Positions 11,369-22,863 of a stretch of DNA of 64,000 nucleotides are shown here, piece by piece. Under the pieces are notes generated by a model, which had not been told where the DNA came from, ran no database searches, and saw nothing but the letters and a program-made list of their open reading frames with translations. The translations under genes and the position numbers were made by a program. This DNA comes from Castor canadensis (taxonomy: Eukaryota > Chordata > Mammalia > Rodentia > Castoridae), in the NCBI RefSeq assembly GCF_047511655.1, contig NC_133401.1, positions 13,238,001 to 13,302,000 of the forward strand, given 5' to 3'. Every line of letters starts with the position of its first letter. The first letter of the stretch is position 1.

Positions 11369-11384
11369 TTATTGTTCTATCAAT

Positions 11385-13685
11385 CCCCACTCCGATTCAA
11401 CACAGTACTGGAATTCCTAGCCAGAGCAATTAGGCAAGAAGAAGAAATAAAAGGAATATAAATAGGTAAAGAAACTGTCAAAATATGCCTATTTGCAGAC
11501 AATATGACCCTATACCTTAAAGACCCAAAATACTCTACCCAAAAACTCCTAGACACCATAAATAGCTTCAGCAAGGTGACAGGATACAAAATCAACTTAC
11601 AAAAATCCTTAGCTTTTCTATACACCAATAACAAACAAACTAAGAAAGAATATAAGGAAACAATTCCATTTACAATAGCTTCAAAAAAGTTAAATACCTA
11701 GGAGTAAACTTAACAAAGGATGTGAATGACCTCTACAAGGAGAATTACAAACCCCTGAAGAGATCGAGGAACACTACAGAAGGTGGAGAGATCTCCTGCA
11801 TTCATGGATTTGTAGAATCAATAAGTAAAAAAAATGGCTATGCTACCAAAAGCAATCTACATGTTTAATGCAATTCCCATCAAAATTCCAATGACATTCA
11901 TCACAGAGATTGAAAAATCCACCCTAAAATTCACTTGGAAACACAAGAGACTACAAATACCCAAGGCAATACTCAGTAAAAAGCAATTCTGGAGATAACA
12001 TAATACCTGACTTCAAACTATATTACAAAGCAATAGCAATAAAAACAGCATGGTACTGGCACAAAAACAGACATGAAGACCAGTGGAACAGAATAGAGGA
12101 CCCAATATGAATCCACACAACTATGCCCAAGTTATTTTTGACAAAGGCACTAAAAATGCATTATGGGGAAAAGACAGTCTGTTCAACAAATGTTGTTGGG
12201 AAAAGTGGTTACCTGTCTGAAAAAAAACTGAAACTAGATCCATGTTTATCAACCTGTACTAGTATCAACTCAAAATGGATCAAGGACCTTAATATCAGAC
12301 CTGAAACTCTGAAGTTAGTACAGGAAAGAGCAGGAAACATTCTGGAACTAATAGTTATAGGCAAGGACTTCCTCAATAGAACCCCAGCAACTCAGCAACT
12401 AAGAGAAAAGATGGACAAATGGGACTTCATAAAACTAAAAAGCTTCTGCACAACAAAAGAAATGGTCTCCAAACTGAAGAGACCACCCACAGAGTGGGAG
12501 AAAATATTTGCCAGCTACACATCAGACAACTGATAACTAGAATATACAGGGAACTCAAAAAGCTAAACTCTCCCAAAATCAATGAACCAATAAAGAAATG
12601 GGCAACTGAACTAAACAGAATTTTCTCAAAAGAAGAAATTCAAATGGCCAAAAAAAATGGAAAAATGCTCACCATCTCTAGCCATAAAGGAAATGCAAAT
12701 CAGAACCACACTAAGATTCCACTTCACCCCCATTAGAATAGCCATCATCAAAAACACCACCAACAACATGTGTTGGTGAGGACATGGAGAAAAAGGAACC
12801 CTTGTACACTGCTGGTGGGAATGCAAGCTAGTGCAACCACTCTGGAAAAAAATTTGGAAGCTTCCTAAAAATCTAAACATAGATCTGCCATATGATCCTG
12901 CAATCCCACTCCTGCAGATATACCCAAAAGAATGTGACACAGGTTACTCCAGAGTCATCTGCACACCTATGTTTATTGCAGCACTATTCACAATAGCCAA
13001 GTTATGGAAACCACCAGGATGCCCCACTACTGACAAATGGATTAAGAAAATGTGGTATTTATACACAATGGAATTTTACTCAGTCATGAAAAAGGATGAA
13101 ATCTTATCATTCACAAGTAAATGGATGGAACTGGAGAACATCATTCTGAGCGAGGTTAGCCAGGCTCAGAAGACCAAAAATTGTATGTTCTCCCTCGTAT
13201 GCAATCTTTAGATCTAGGGCAAATTCAGCATTATGGTTGACTTGGGTCACATGATAAGGGGAGAACACACACGGGAGTTAGGTGGATAGCTAAGAAACCC
13301 AAAATATGATAGTATTTGGTGTCCTCACTGCAGAGGAACTAATATAGAAACTTTAAAGTGACAGAGGTCAATATGAGAAGGGGATCAGGTACTAGTGAAA
13401 AAGTCAGTTAGAGATGAATCAACTTGGGAGTAACACATTTGTGCACGGAAGCAATGCTAGGAATCTCCCTGTATAGCTATCCTTATCTCAACTAGCAAAA
13501 ACGCTTTGTCTTCCTTATTGTTGCTTATGTCTTCTCTTTAACAAAATTAGAGAAAAGGGCAGAACAGATTCTGCCTGGAAGCGACGGGGGTAGGGGGGAA
13601 GGGGGCCTGAAGGGGAGGGTGGGGGATGGGGGGGAAATGACCCAATGTATGCACATGTGAATAAATGAAAAAAAATTTTGAGTTG
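11385..13685 (+). mobile_element. 5'-truncated L1 (ORF2 RT to 3' end)
   Basis: Begins inside ORF2, just before the RT active site, and runs to the 3'UTR and A-rich end. The active-site motif reads FADN (GAC AAT at 11498-11503), so the last catalytic aspartate is lost. There are several frameshifts; the frame ends near 13211. The G-rich tract is at 13587-13634. It abuts the LTR directly on its left, so it inserted into or beside that remnant. Confidence 0.9.
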
Positions 13686-13855
13686 AAAAAAAAGCCACCA
13701 TCCTGACTCTCACATCATGTCTCTTATGACTGTGTTCACTGTCATTCCTTCTCCAAATTTGTCCTAGTCATTCACTTTGGGAGATCCATATAGGGTGAGA
13801 ATGCCCTGAACTGGCTGATCTTTGATCTCTCCAACTCTTATGACCAATTCTTCAG

Positions 13856-13993
13856 GACTGAGGAAGAACTGCAAGGATCATTTCCAAAATTTTACATGCT
13901 TCTGCATTACCACACTGAGGGACTTTGTCACTGATAAGCACAGCATTGAGGAGGAGGCAGGAATTCTAAAGGAGATCCTATGGGGCACAAGAG
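13856..13993 (+). pseudogene. CYP2A: CYP2A-like exon 3 relic
   Basis: Bounded by a TTCAG acceptor and a GAG|GTGAGC donor. The frame contains TTLRDF, then SIEE and EAG, the typical exon 3 C-helix text. It is 138 bp against the usual 150; the 12-bp deficit is an in-frame loss of four codons between SIEE and EAG. No stop codon lies within it. Confidence 0.88.
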
Positions 13994-14236
13994 GTGAGCA
14001 AGGAGACCAGGAATGCTTGGAAAAGGAAAGGAAAAGAACCAGTGGGAAGGACAGGAATATTTTTGCACAAAAAGTGGATGAGATGGTTAAAGTCACCTCT
14101 ACTACAAGCATTGATATCTGAGGTTGAAGTTTGGTTCATCACTACAATGCCGTCACAATCTCAGATTGGAATCATAGCATACAATTGACTCGTTTTCCCC
14201 TTTCCTGTCTCCTCCTGACCATATCCTCCCTTATAG

Positions 14237-14396
14237 GTGCCTTCATCAATCCCAACTTCTACCTGAGCAAAGCAATCTGCAATATCATTATCTTCACCAT
14301 CTCTGGGCAATGCTTTGACTTTGAGACAAAGAGTTCCTGTTACTACTGATGAGAATGCTGTGAATCATGCAGTTTATATCTTTACCCACAGGGCAG
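14237..14396 (+). pseudogene. CYP2A: CYP2A-like exon 4 relic, frameshifted
   Basis: Acceptor TTATAG and donor GGGCAG|GTGACT. It reads FINPNFYLSKAICNI, then FDFETK, where one base is lost; the next frame continues EFLLLL. At 160 bp it is one base short of the usual 161, in line with that single deletion. A stop follows in the shifted frame. Confidence 0.88.
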
Positions 14397-15840
14397 GTGA
14401 CTTATTCAAGCTTGGCCCTACAAAGCACCTAGAACAAAATGACAACTAAGTCATACATTTGAAGGTATTCCAAAACCCTTATCCTCCTTCAGACAAAATC
14501 TCCTAAATATAAGCCTCCATACTGGACAACTGAACGCTTGCACCAGACATAGACCAAAGTCAAGTCCCAAAATCCCATTTTCAAAGACACATAGATATTT
14601 CAAAACTAACCTCAAAACAGAGTCTGGGAGTAAATAAAGATAGCAGACAGCTAATGGACCCTGGGACCTTGACCTGCACAATTTCAAACAATTACTCCAC
14701 ATTTTTGTGGCAGCAAGGATCTGGTAATACTGCTTTTTCTGCCAACCAAAATGCTGCCAACACAGGGGACACATATGTTCATTGTCCATACCCCTGAACT
14801 AACTTTTTAAAGTGCATAAGAGCCCAGCAGGGTCAGGCAGCTGCTGCCAGCCTTCCTGTCTGTTCACCAACTGGAAACAGCTGAAAGCAGGGTCAGATAG
14901 CCCCAGCCAATTTGTCACTTTTTTCCTTTTTACCTCTCTCTTAATTCCCTCCCACCTGGGTTGGTAAAGCTAAAACACAACACAGAGAACAGAGACCTGC
15001 AAGCATTTGGGAAGATCTGGACCCCCCCATAATACATGCGGTCACAGAACCTCCAACTGACACCCACCTGTGTAGATCTCTCTCCGCCTTAGTGTGTCTA
15101 CAACCTTGTCAACAATAACACAATGCAGAGCACCACAGAAAACAACTGCTACAAGCATCTGGGAAGACCAGGACCCACCAAACACATCGGACAAAAAACC
15201 TCTGTCAGCAGACTGCCTGTGCTACCATGTAGCTGATCTGTTTTCAACCAAGCAAATCTGCTAACCTACCAGATGAGTGCCACAAACTATTTGGGAGTGA
15301 ACCACATATTCTAGCACAGCTGGGGAGCTGATTGCATCCCCTCTGGACAAAACTGGTGGCCAAATACACAGAGGGAAGATTTCCCCTCTGCCTGGGAGGG
15401 AGGGGCAGAACATGGAGCTTAAAAAGCCCATGTGGCAGTGGAACAACTCAGCAGCCCCTGTGGGGAAAGCCAGGCACTGCACTACACTGGAGAAACTGGG
15501 AGCAAGCTGAAACTGACAGTCTCACCAAGAGAAAAGCTCATTTCTAGCTCAAAGGCTTGCCTATGAGTGGAAGGAACTGGCAACTGCTCATTTACCAACC
15601 CCTCATGGGACCACTTCTGAGAACCTGCCTGCTCCAAAGACCCCACCCCACTAAGGAAACCTAGGCTCGAACATCCAGAGCTGACCTCCCCCAAGCTGTC
15701 CAGTAAGGAAGAGAAACACTCATTGCCACCGCCACACAACCCAATATACCAACCTTAAGAAGGGACGGTCTTGGCCAAAGCCCCTATAAACAAAAGCATC
15801 ACCACCTCAACCTGAAATCAGAGGAAAGAGTCCAGATTTA

Positions 15841-15843
<3 letters not shown>

Positions 15844-15871
<28 letters not shown>

Positions 15872-15872
15872 A
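15844..15872. repeat. (TA)n microsatellite
   Basis: About fourteen TA units in a row inside the L1 5' region. Confidence 0.9.
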
Positions 15873-17104
15873 CTTTTTTGTATTTTTTTATTTTCATCAT
15901 TTTCTTCCATCTTACTGTTACCTAACTCCCTTCTTCATTCTGTTCTAACCTAAAACTAATTCTTTCAGCCTTCTATTGCCCCACTTTCCTTTCTCTACCC
16001 CAGTAGACCCTTCTCACGAGGTTAATGACTCAACTCCCCCATTCAAAAGACACTTATCTACCCTAGTTTTTTCTTTCTCATCTCTTTCCATCTTCTCCCC
16101 TAGTAGACACTATTTGGCAAACTGGATTAAAAAGAAAGACCTGACAACCTGTTGTTAATAAGAGACCCACCTTACTGACAGAAACAAACACTGGCTTAGG
16201 GTGAAAGTCTGGAAGCATACAAGTTCCTGGAATTTAATGAAAATGAAAACACAACCTATCAGAACCTATGGGATACAGGAAAGGCAGTCCTAAGAGGAAA
16301 GTTTATAGCTATGAGTGCATATATTAAAAACATAGAAAGATCTCAAATAAACAATCTAATGCTACATCTTAAACTCCTAGAAAAACAAGAACAAGCCAAA
16401 CCCAAAATAACTAGGAAAGAAATAATAAAAATAAGGGCCAAAAACATAATAGAGACCAAAAAGCCATAAAAAGGATCAACAAAACAAGAAGCTAGTATTT
16501 GAAAAAATAAACAAGATTGACAAACCCCTGGCAAATGTGACTAAAATGAGGAAGGAAGCGACCCAACATAATAAAATTAGAAATGAAAAAGGGGAGATCA
16601 CAACATACACCAAGGAAATCATCCAGGACTACTAAGAGAACCTATATTAAAATAAATTAGAAAATCTAGAAGAAATGGACAAATTTCTACATAAATATAA
16701 CCATCCAAAGCTGAACAGAGGGTATTAATTACCTAAACAGATCTATAATAGGCAATGAAGTTGAAGCAGCCATAAAGAGTCTCCCCCCACCAAAAAAAGT
16801 CCAGGACCTGATGGATTCGTCACTGAATTCTACCAGACCTTTAAAAAAAAAGAACTAATATCAAAACTCCTTAAATTTTTCCAAGAAATAGAAAGGGAAG
16901 AAACACTGCCCAACTCATTCTATGAAACCAGTATTACACTCCTCCCAAAACCAGACAAGGACATATCCAAAAAAGAGAACTACTTAATGAACATTGATGC
17001 AAAAATCCTCAATAAAATAATGGCAAACTGAATCCAACAACATATCAGAAAGAACATTCACAATGACCAAGTCGGCTTCATCTCAGGGATGCAGGGATGG
17101 TTCA

Positions 17105-17135
17105 TTTAATTATTTGTGTATGTTGAATAATTAAA
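17105..17135. repeat. Microinversion with 8-bp inverted-repeat flanks
   Basis: Within L1 ORF2, 17110-17127 reads TTATTTGTGTATGTTGAA, the reverse complement of the L1 text expected here (TTCAACATACACAAAT). It is framed by TTTAATTA (17105-17112) and its exact complement TAATTAAA (17128-17135). The reference text is seen in the correct orientation in other copies, for example near 5027-5045. Confidence 0.75.
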
Positions 17136-19830
17136 TTTAATATAGCATATTAACAGAAGCAAACACAAAAAAAAAAACCACCGGATCATCTCAATAGATG
17201 CAGAAAAAGTCCTCAATAAAATTCAACACCACTTCATTATAAAAGCTCTGATGAAGCTAGGAATAGAAGGATTGTACCTCAACATTATAAAAGCTATATA
17301 TGACAAACCTGTAGCCAACATCATACTTAATGGGAAAAAGCTGAAACCATTCCCCTAAAGTCAGGAATGAGACAAGGATGCCCACTATCCCCACTCCTAG
17401 TCAACATAGTCTTAGAATTCCTAGCCAGAGCAATAGACAGAAAGAAGAAATAAAAGCAATACAAATAGGTAAAGAACAAATCAAACTATCCCTTACTATA
17501 GATGACATGATCTTATACTTAAAAGATAAAGAAAAAAAAACTCTAGCACAGCAGCAAAAAACTTCAGCAAAGTAGCAGGATACAAAATCAACTTAACAAA
17601 AATCAGTAGCATTTCTATACACCAACAATGAACACATTGGGAAAGATAACAGGAAAACAATTCCATTTACAATAACCTCAAAAAAATCAAATACCTCAAA
17701 TAATCTTAACAAAGAATGTAAATGACCTCTACAAGGAAAACCACAAACCACTGAAGAAAGAAATCAAAGAAGATTACAGATGATATATTTCCCATGTTCA
17801 TAGATTGACAGAATCAACATAGTAAAAATGGCTATACTACCAAAAGCAATCTACATGTTCAACACATCCCATGAAAATCCCAATGACATTCATAACAGAT
17901 TGAAAAGTCAACCCTAAAGTTCATTTGGAAACACAGAAGACTGAATAACCAAGGCAATACTGAACAAAAAGCGCAATGCTAGAGGTATCACAATGCCGAC
18001 TTCAAACTATACTACAGAGCAATAGCAATAAAAACAGCATGGTACTGGCACAAAAACAGATATGAAGATCAATGGAATAGAATAGAGGACTTAGATATGA
18101 ATCCATGCAGCAACACCCATCTAATTTATGACAAAGGTGCCAAAAATATGAGATGGAGAAAAGACAGCTTCTTCAAATGTTGCTAGGAAAACTGGGTATA
18201 TGCCTGCAGAAAACTGAAACTAGATCAATGTTTGTCACCCTGTACAAGTATCAAGTCAGAAAGGATTAAGGACCTTAATATCAGACCTGAAACCTTGAAG
18301 GTATTACAGGAAAAAGCAGAGAATACACTGGAAGCAATAGGCATAGGCAAGGACTTCCTCAGGAGAACACAAGTGACTCAGCAACTAAGAGAAAGGATGG
18401 AAACTACATGAAATTAAAAAGCTTCTGTGCAATAAAATAAATTGTTTCTAAATTGAAGAGGCCATCCACAGAATGGGAGAAAATCTTTGCTAGCCATACA
18501 CAAGAATATACAGGGAGCTCAACAAACTAAACCCTCCCAAAATCAACGACCCAATAAATAAATGGGCAACTGAACTAAACAGAACTTTCTCAAAGAAAGA
18601 AGTCCAAATGGCTAAAAAACACATGAAAAAATGTTCACTATCCCTGGCCATAAAGGAAATGCAAATCAAAACTACACTAAGATTCTACCTCACTCCTGTT
18701 AGAAGAGCTAGCACTAAGAATACCACCAACAACAAATGTTGGCAAGGATGTAGGGGAAAAACAACCCTCATACATTGCTGATGAGAATGTAAGCTAGTAC
18801 AACCACGGTGGAAAACAGCATGAAGCCTCCTTTTAAAAACTAGAAATAGATCTGCTATATGATCCAGCAATACCACTCCTAGGGAAATACTCAAATGAAT
18901 GTGAGTCAGGTTATAACAAAAGCACCTGCACACACATGTTTACTGCAGTACTATTCACAATAGCTAAGCTATGGAAACAGCCAAGATGCCCCACTACTGA
19001 CAAATGGATTAAGAAAATGTGATATTTATATTTAGTGGAATTTTACTCAGCCACAAAGAAGAATGAAATTTTGTCATTTGCAGGTAAATGAATGGAATTG
19101 GAGAATATCATCTTAAGTGATGTTAGCCAGGCTCAGAAGACCAAAAGCCACATGTTCTCCTTCATATGTGGATTATTGACCTAAAACAAAATGCAGCAAT
19201 ATTTTGGGACATGGGTCACACTAAGAGGAGGTTGTGCAAAGGAGGGATAGGGCAAAGGAAGGAAACCAAAAACTTGAATGAGGTTGATGTACTCACTGTA
19301 TAAGAATGAATACATAAATTTTGAATATAGAGCCACCTTAGGAAGCAGAGTAGGGAGGAGTGAAGAGGACTTGAAGAGGCAAATCAGCTGGGGCTGTAAT
19401 AATACACATACACATGGGAACAACATAAGGATGCTCCCTGTGCAGCTATCTTTATCTCAGACTAGCAAAACAGCATGATTCTCTTTTCATCTTTTATGAT
19501 TTTTCTTCTACAAAATCAGAGAACAGGAGGGTGGAACAGGTTCTGCGGAAGGGAGGGGTTGGCACCAATGGTGGGGGGGATGTGGAGGGGAAAGGGGTAG
19601 GAGAATGAATATGGTGAAAACAATATATACACATGTATGTAACTGCAAAAATGATACCTGTTGAAACTGTTCCAGGAATCAGGGTAGGGGGGATGAGGGG
19701 GAGAAGTGGGGGGAGGGAAATTCAAGAATGACATATTTGATACATTGTAAGAACCTTTGTAAATGCTACAATGTACCCACACCCTGCACAACAATAAGAA
19801 AATTAAATTAAATTTTAAAAATACAGAATC

Positions 19831-20712
19831 TGCAGGCAAAATTCATGCTTCTTGACAGTTTTCTTATAGGGAGCAAGGTACTACCCAGTCAACTTAACCT
19901 TAATCTCTGACAGATGTTCCCTATATAGGACTTGTGGAAGTATAACACCTGCAGATAATGTACAGGGTCTAAAATGACCCCACATAAACAAAGGAGGGTA
20001 CAGCATTGCAAACAGTCTAAGTGACTTGGCTAGGGTCACATAGTAACCTACAAATGATCTCCAGCTGAAACCTGGGTTTCTCTGGCTCTAAGGCTATGCT
20101 TTTAGCCACTATGATCTTTTATAATTCCTACCATGGTTACCAGATACACCTGTATGGATAGTTGACCTAGCATTATTTTGTGACATTGGAGGGCCCCAAC
20201 TCCAACCTGCATATGAATCTAACACCTGTGCAATATAGGAATGGGGTTATTTAGTCTGAAATCCAAAGGATCATGGAAGGGCTTTTTACACAAGAAGCTT
20301 CAAGAGAGTTGCAGACGGAAGAGAACGTTGTCCCTTAAAATTAAGAGTCTGTCACTCAGAAAACTTGTCTCTTCCAATGACACATGGTATCTTAAAATAT
20401 CTACCTGACTTTCTCAGGTAGATATACCTGCTCCCTCTCTCTTTCTGTCTTTTGAAATGTGCCTACAGTTGGAAAAGTGATAACTAAGCTGATGGTTAAA
20501 GGATAGTCATCTCACAAAGAATGTGAGAAAAGAAGTTCAGTCAGAGCCAACAGCCTGGGATAAAGGCTGAAAACAAGAGAGAGTCTGCCATATCTACATT
20601 CCATCTAACCACATTAGGTCCAGACCAAAGAGAGGTGAGTCCAAGGAAAAACTCCAGATTTTCTCCAAGGACATGTGGGGTAAACTCAGCGAGAAGATCT
20701 TTCTCCTTGCAG
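19831..20712 (+). other. CYP2A-like pseudogene intron; no exon 5 seen
   Basis: Non-repetitive sequence up to the exon 6 acceptor (CTTGCAG). I looked for CYP2 exon 5 text here and between 14397 and 14790 and found none. The exon was probably lost in the rearrangement that also brought in the L1. Confidence 0.6.
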
Positions 20713-20854
20713 GAGAAGAATAACCCTAACACAGAGTTCTACATAAATAACCTGGTAATGATCACACTGCTGCTCTTCCTTGGAGGCATAGCCACACTCA
20801 GAGGAACCCTGATCAGTGGCTTCCAACTGCTGATGAAGCACCCAGATGTGGCAG
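20713..20854 (+). pseudogene. CYP2A: CYP2A-like exon 6 relic
   Basis: Exactly 142 bp, the usual CYP2 exon 6 length, between CTTGCAG and |GTAAGG. It opens with PNTEFYINNLVM and ends LLMKHPDVA. The I-helix oxygen-activation motif (A/G-G-T-E-T) reads GGIAT, so the conserved threonine context is lost. No stop codon. Confidence 0.92.
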
Positions 20855-21295
20855 GTAAGGCTGAACGGATAGAAGGAAGTGGGTACCACAGACACTCCAT
20901 ACTTCTCTCAGCCATTTGCACGAACCACATCCCCCAGGACTGTGGACAATCAGACATATAAACATATGCAAAAACAGATTTTAGAAAGTTGATAAATGAA
21001 CAGGGTCTCACTAGTTGTTAAAATAGTACAAGTGCCTGAAATGATTGGTGAATGACTCCTCTGCATAGACACCAGAAGGACAAATTGCTCCTCCCTAGCC
21101 ATTGCTTAGATCTTCCCTTGAGTTTTCCCTGTGATGCTCACCTGACAAGTTAACAATACACTCCCCAAAACTACATAGAACTAGGAAATGTTTTGAACAT
21201 ACAGTTTTATATCATGCATTCAGTTTTAATTATTTGGACTTTCCTTCTTGCTCTGATGTCCCTGTGTACCAAAGTACACTCTCCTTATTCTCCAG

Positions 21296-21484
21296 CCAAG
21301 GTATGTAAAGAGATTGATTTGGTTACTGGGAGGAATTGGCAACCCAGGTTTGAGGACCACACCAAGATGCCCTACACGGAGGCTGCGGTTCAGGAAATCC
21401 TTGAATTCAAAATGATGAACTCTACAGGAATGCCTCAGAGGGTCATCAAAACACCAGATTTCAGGGCTTCATCATTCCTAATGG
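21296..21484 (+). pseudogene. CYP2A: CYP2A-like exon 7 relic
   Basis: Acceptor TTCTCCAG. It reads KVCKEIDLVTGRN, then QPRFEDHTKMPYTEA, and is open for its full 189 bp with no indel. The K-helix ExxR is EILE here, so the conserved arginine is gone. The donor position reads GG|AT instead of GG|GT, so splicing would fail. Confidence 0.92.
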
Positions 21485-22027
21485 ATCCAACCCACTCCCT
21501 TAAGCCCCAAATGCTCTCTCCCTTAGAACTTTTCCAATCTCTCTTCTACTTCCTCAACAATGACTATCACAGTCACCAAGTGCCAACAAGTTTCCCAATT
21601 CAAAATCCACTGATTCTCATGTCTCCCCCAGAATTGAAGCCTCAGGGGATCAACACTACATCTCTAACTTCCTGACTCAGGGCACATGAGCCTCTCAGCC
21701 CTGCCATCCTCCATTGTTTTCAGGCATAAAGTCATATATACAAAAGTCCTGCCCTAAGAGACATAGGTCCTGTGTCACTCAAACATCTCATTTGGCAGAA
21801 CATGAGCCCTCTTGACTCCAATCACCCTGCCTCAACAAACAAAGACCACATTTTCCAAAACCTTCCTCTCTCAGGGACATTAACTTCAAAGTTCCTCTTT
21901 CAAGGGACTACAATTTCAATTTTTCTTCCCCGGGGAGTCTAATTCCACACTCTATCTAAACTCTGAGCTATCAGCACATTCATCTCTCTACCTGCCATTT
22001 AAAATTGCCTTTCTTCCTCCTTGTCAG

Positions 22028-22168
22028 AACACTGAGGTGTTCCCTGTGCTGAGTTCTCTGATAACAGACCCCAAGTTCTATTCCAACCCAGAAGATTTCT
22101 ACCCTGAGCCCTTTCTGGATGAAAGGGGCAATTTAAGAAGATTGAAGTTTTTGTGCCCTTTTCCCAGG
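22028..22168 (+). pseudogene. CYP2A: CYP2A-like exon 8 relic
   Basis: Reads TEVFPVLSSLITDPKFYSNP, then PEPFLDERGN and CPFP, followed by a GGGTAACT donor. The acceptor side (GTCAG|AAC) gives two extra bases for the expected phase, and about one codon is missing near the 3' end. The frame is open. Confidence 0.9.
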
Positions 22169-22681
22169 GTAACTGACCAGTTTGCTGCCATGCTACCACT
22201 CTTATCAACAGGGACAACATACCCTAGCTGTCCTATATGAATTGCAACTCCCTATGTTTCTCAAACTTGTAAGTCTCTATTGGGATATACCCTCCATCTA
22301 ACCAGATGAAAACTCCGTAACTCCAAAGCACTAAGTATTTATATCCAGGACAAGAAAAGTGATGACCAAACCCTTTTCAGAGATGACAAAAATCAATGGT
22401 CTTTCCTGGTCTCACAACTAATTATTCTGACTTGCAGAAAAGACAGAGCACAGAAACCATTTAGGGTAGGGGCAAGGCATCTACACTTCCCTTTGCTAAA
22501 GCCCGGTGTAGATCACCCCATCATAAGTACAAGGGACATTCAGTCAGAGAGTCAATTAGAGTCTAATGAATGTATCTCAGAGCACAACCTTGCAGCTACT
22601 TTTCTTTAAAGAATATGCCTTGATCTTGCAATTAAGATGAGGAAGAGTTTACTTTACCTCATCCCTCTCTCTTCTCTTCAG

Positions 22682-22863
22682 GAAAAAGGTCTTGTTTTGG
22701 AAAAAGCCTGGCTAGAATGGAGCTCTTTCTCTTCACCACTACCACCACACAAAACTTCCACTTCAAGTCACCACAAGTATCTGAACACAGTGAAATGTTC
22801 TCCCAAAGAATGAGATATAGCTCAATCCCACAAAATAACACTATAAGGTTCTTGCCCCAGTGA
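22682..22863 (+). pseudogene. CYP2A: CYP2A-like exon 9 relic with haem Cys
   Basis: Acceptor CTCTTCAG. It reads KRSCFGKSLARMELFLFFTT and ends IRFLPQ-stop (TGA 22861-22863), 182 bp of coding, the usual length. The haem-thiolate Cys codon is 22693-22695 and the surrounding motif is well kept. No stop before the natural one. Confidence 0.92.

Larger units (their letters stand above)
14790..19830 (+). mobile_element. Degenerate older L1 with internal deletions
   Basis: From ~14790 to 15840 there is L1 5'UTR-like sequence with a ~152-bp repeated unit (units start near 15000 and 15152). A pyrimidine-rich stretch follows (15870-16100), then ORF2. ORF1 is missing. ORF2 starts near 16110 and jumps at ~16220 from endonuclease codons ~60 to ~270, about 625 bp lost relative to copy A. 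ORF2 then runs to ~19170 with many stops, followed by the 3'UTR and a ~170-bp end segment (19650-19825) shared with the L1 ending at 41270 but absent from the young copies. It sits between CYP exons 4 and 6, where exon 5 should be. Confidence 0.85.
13856..22863 (+). pseudogene. CYP2A: CYP2A-like cytochrome P450 pseudogene, exons 3-9 without 5
   Basis: Six separated blocks match consecutive exons of a CYP2A-type gene in correct order, phase and nearly the expected lengths: exon 3 (138 bp), 4 (160), 6 (142), 7 (189), 8 (~141) and 9 (182 coding). CYP2A enzymes are ER-membrane haem mono-oxygenases acting on small drugs and steroids. CYP2A is favoured over other CYP2 families by the exon 6 motif NPNTEFY and the exon 9 text MELFLFFTT followed by QNF. 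It is not functional: exon 5 is absent, exon 4 has a frameshift, the exon 7 splice donor is lost, the K-helix ExxR is lost, and the I-helix AGTET-like motif is degraded. The haem-ligand Cys in exon 9 survives. Exons 1-2 are not found upstream. The introns make this a decayed gene, not a retrocopy. Confidence 0.9.

Noticed and set aside
21193-21675. A single 160-codon open frame as a gene
   Set aside because: Only 21296-21484 matches CYP2A exon 7; the ends are intron translated by chance. It was annotated as an exon relic.
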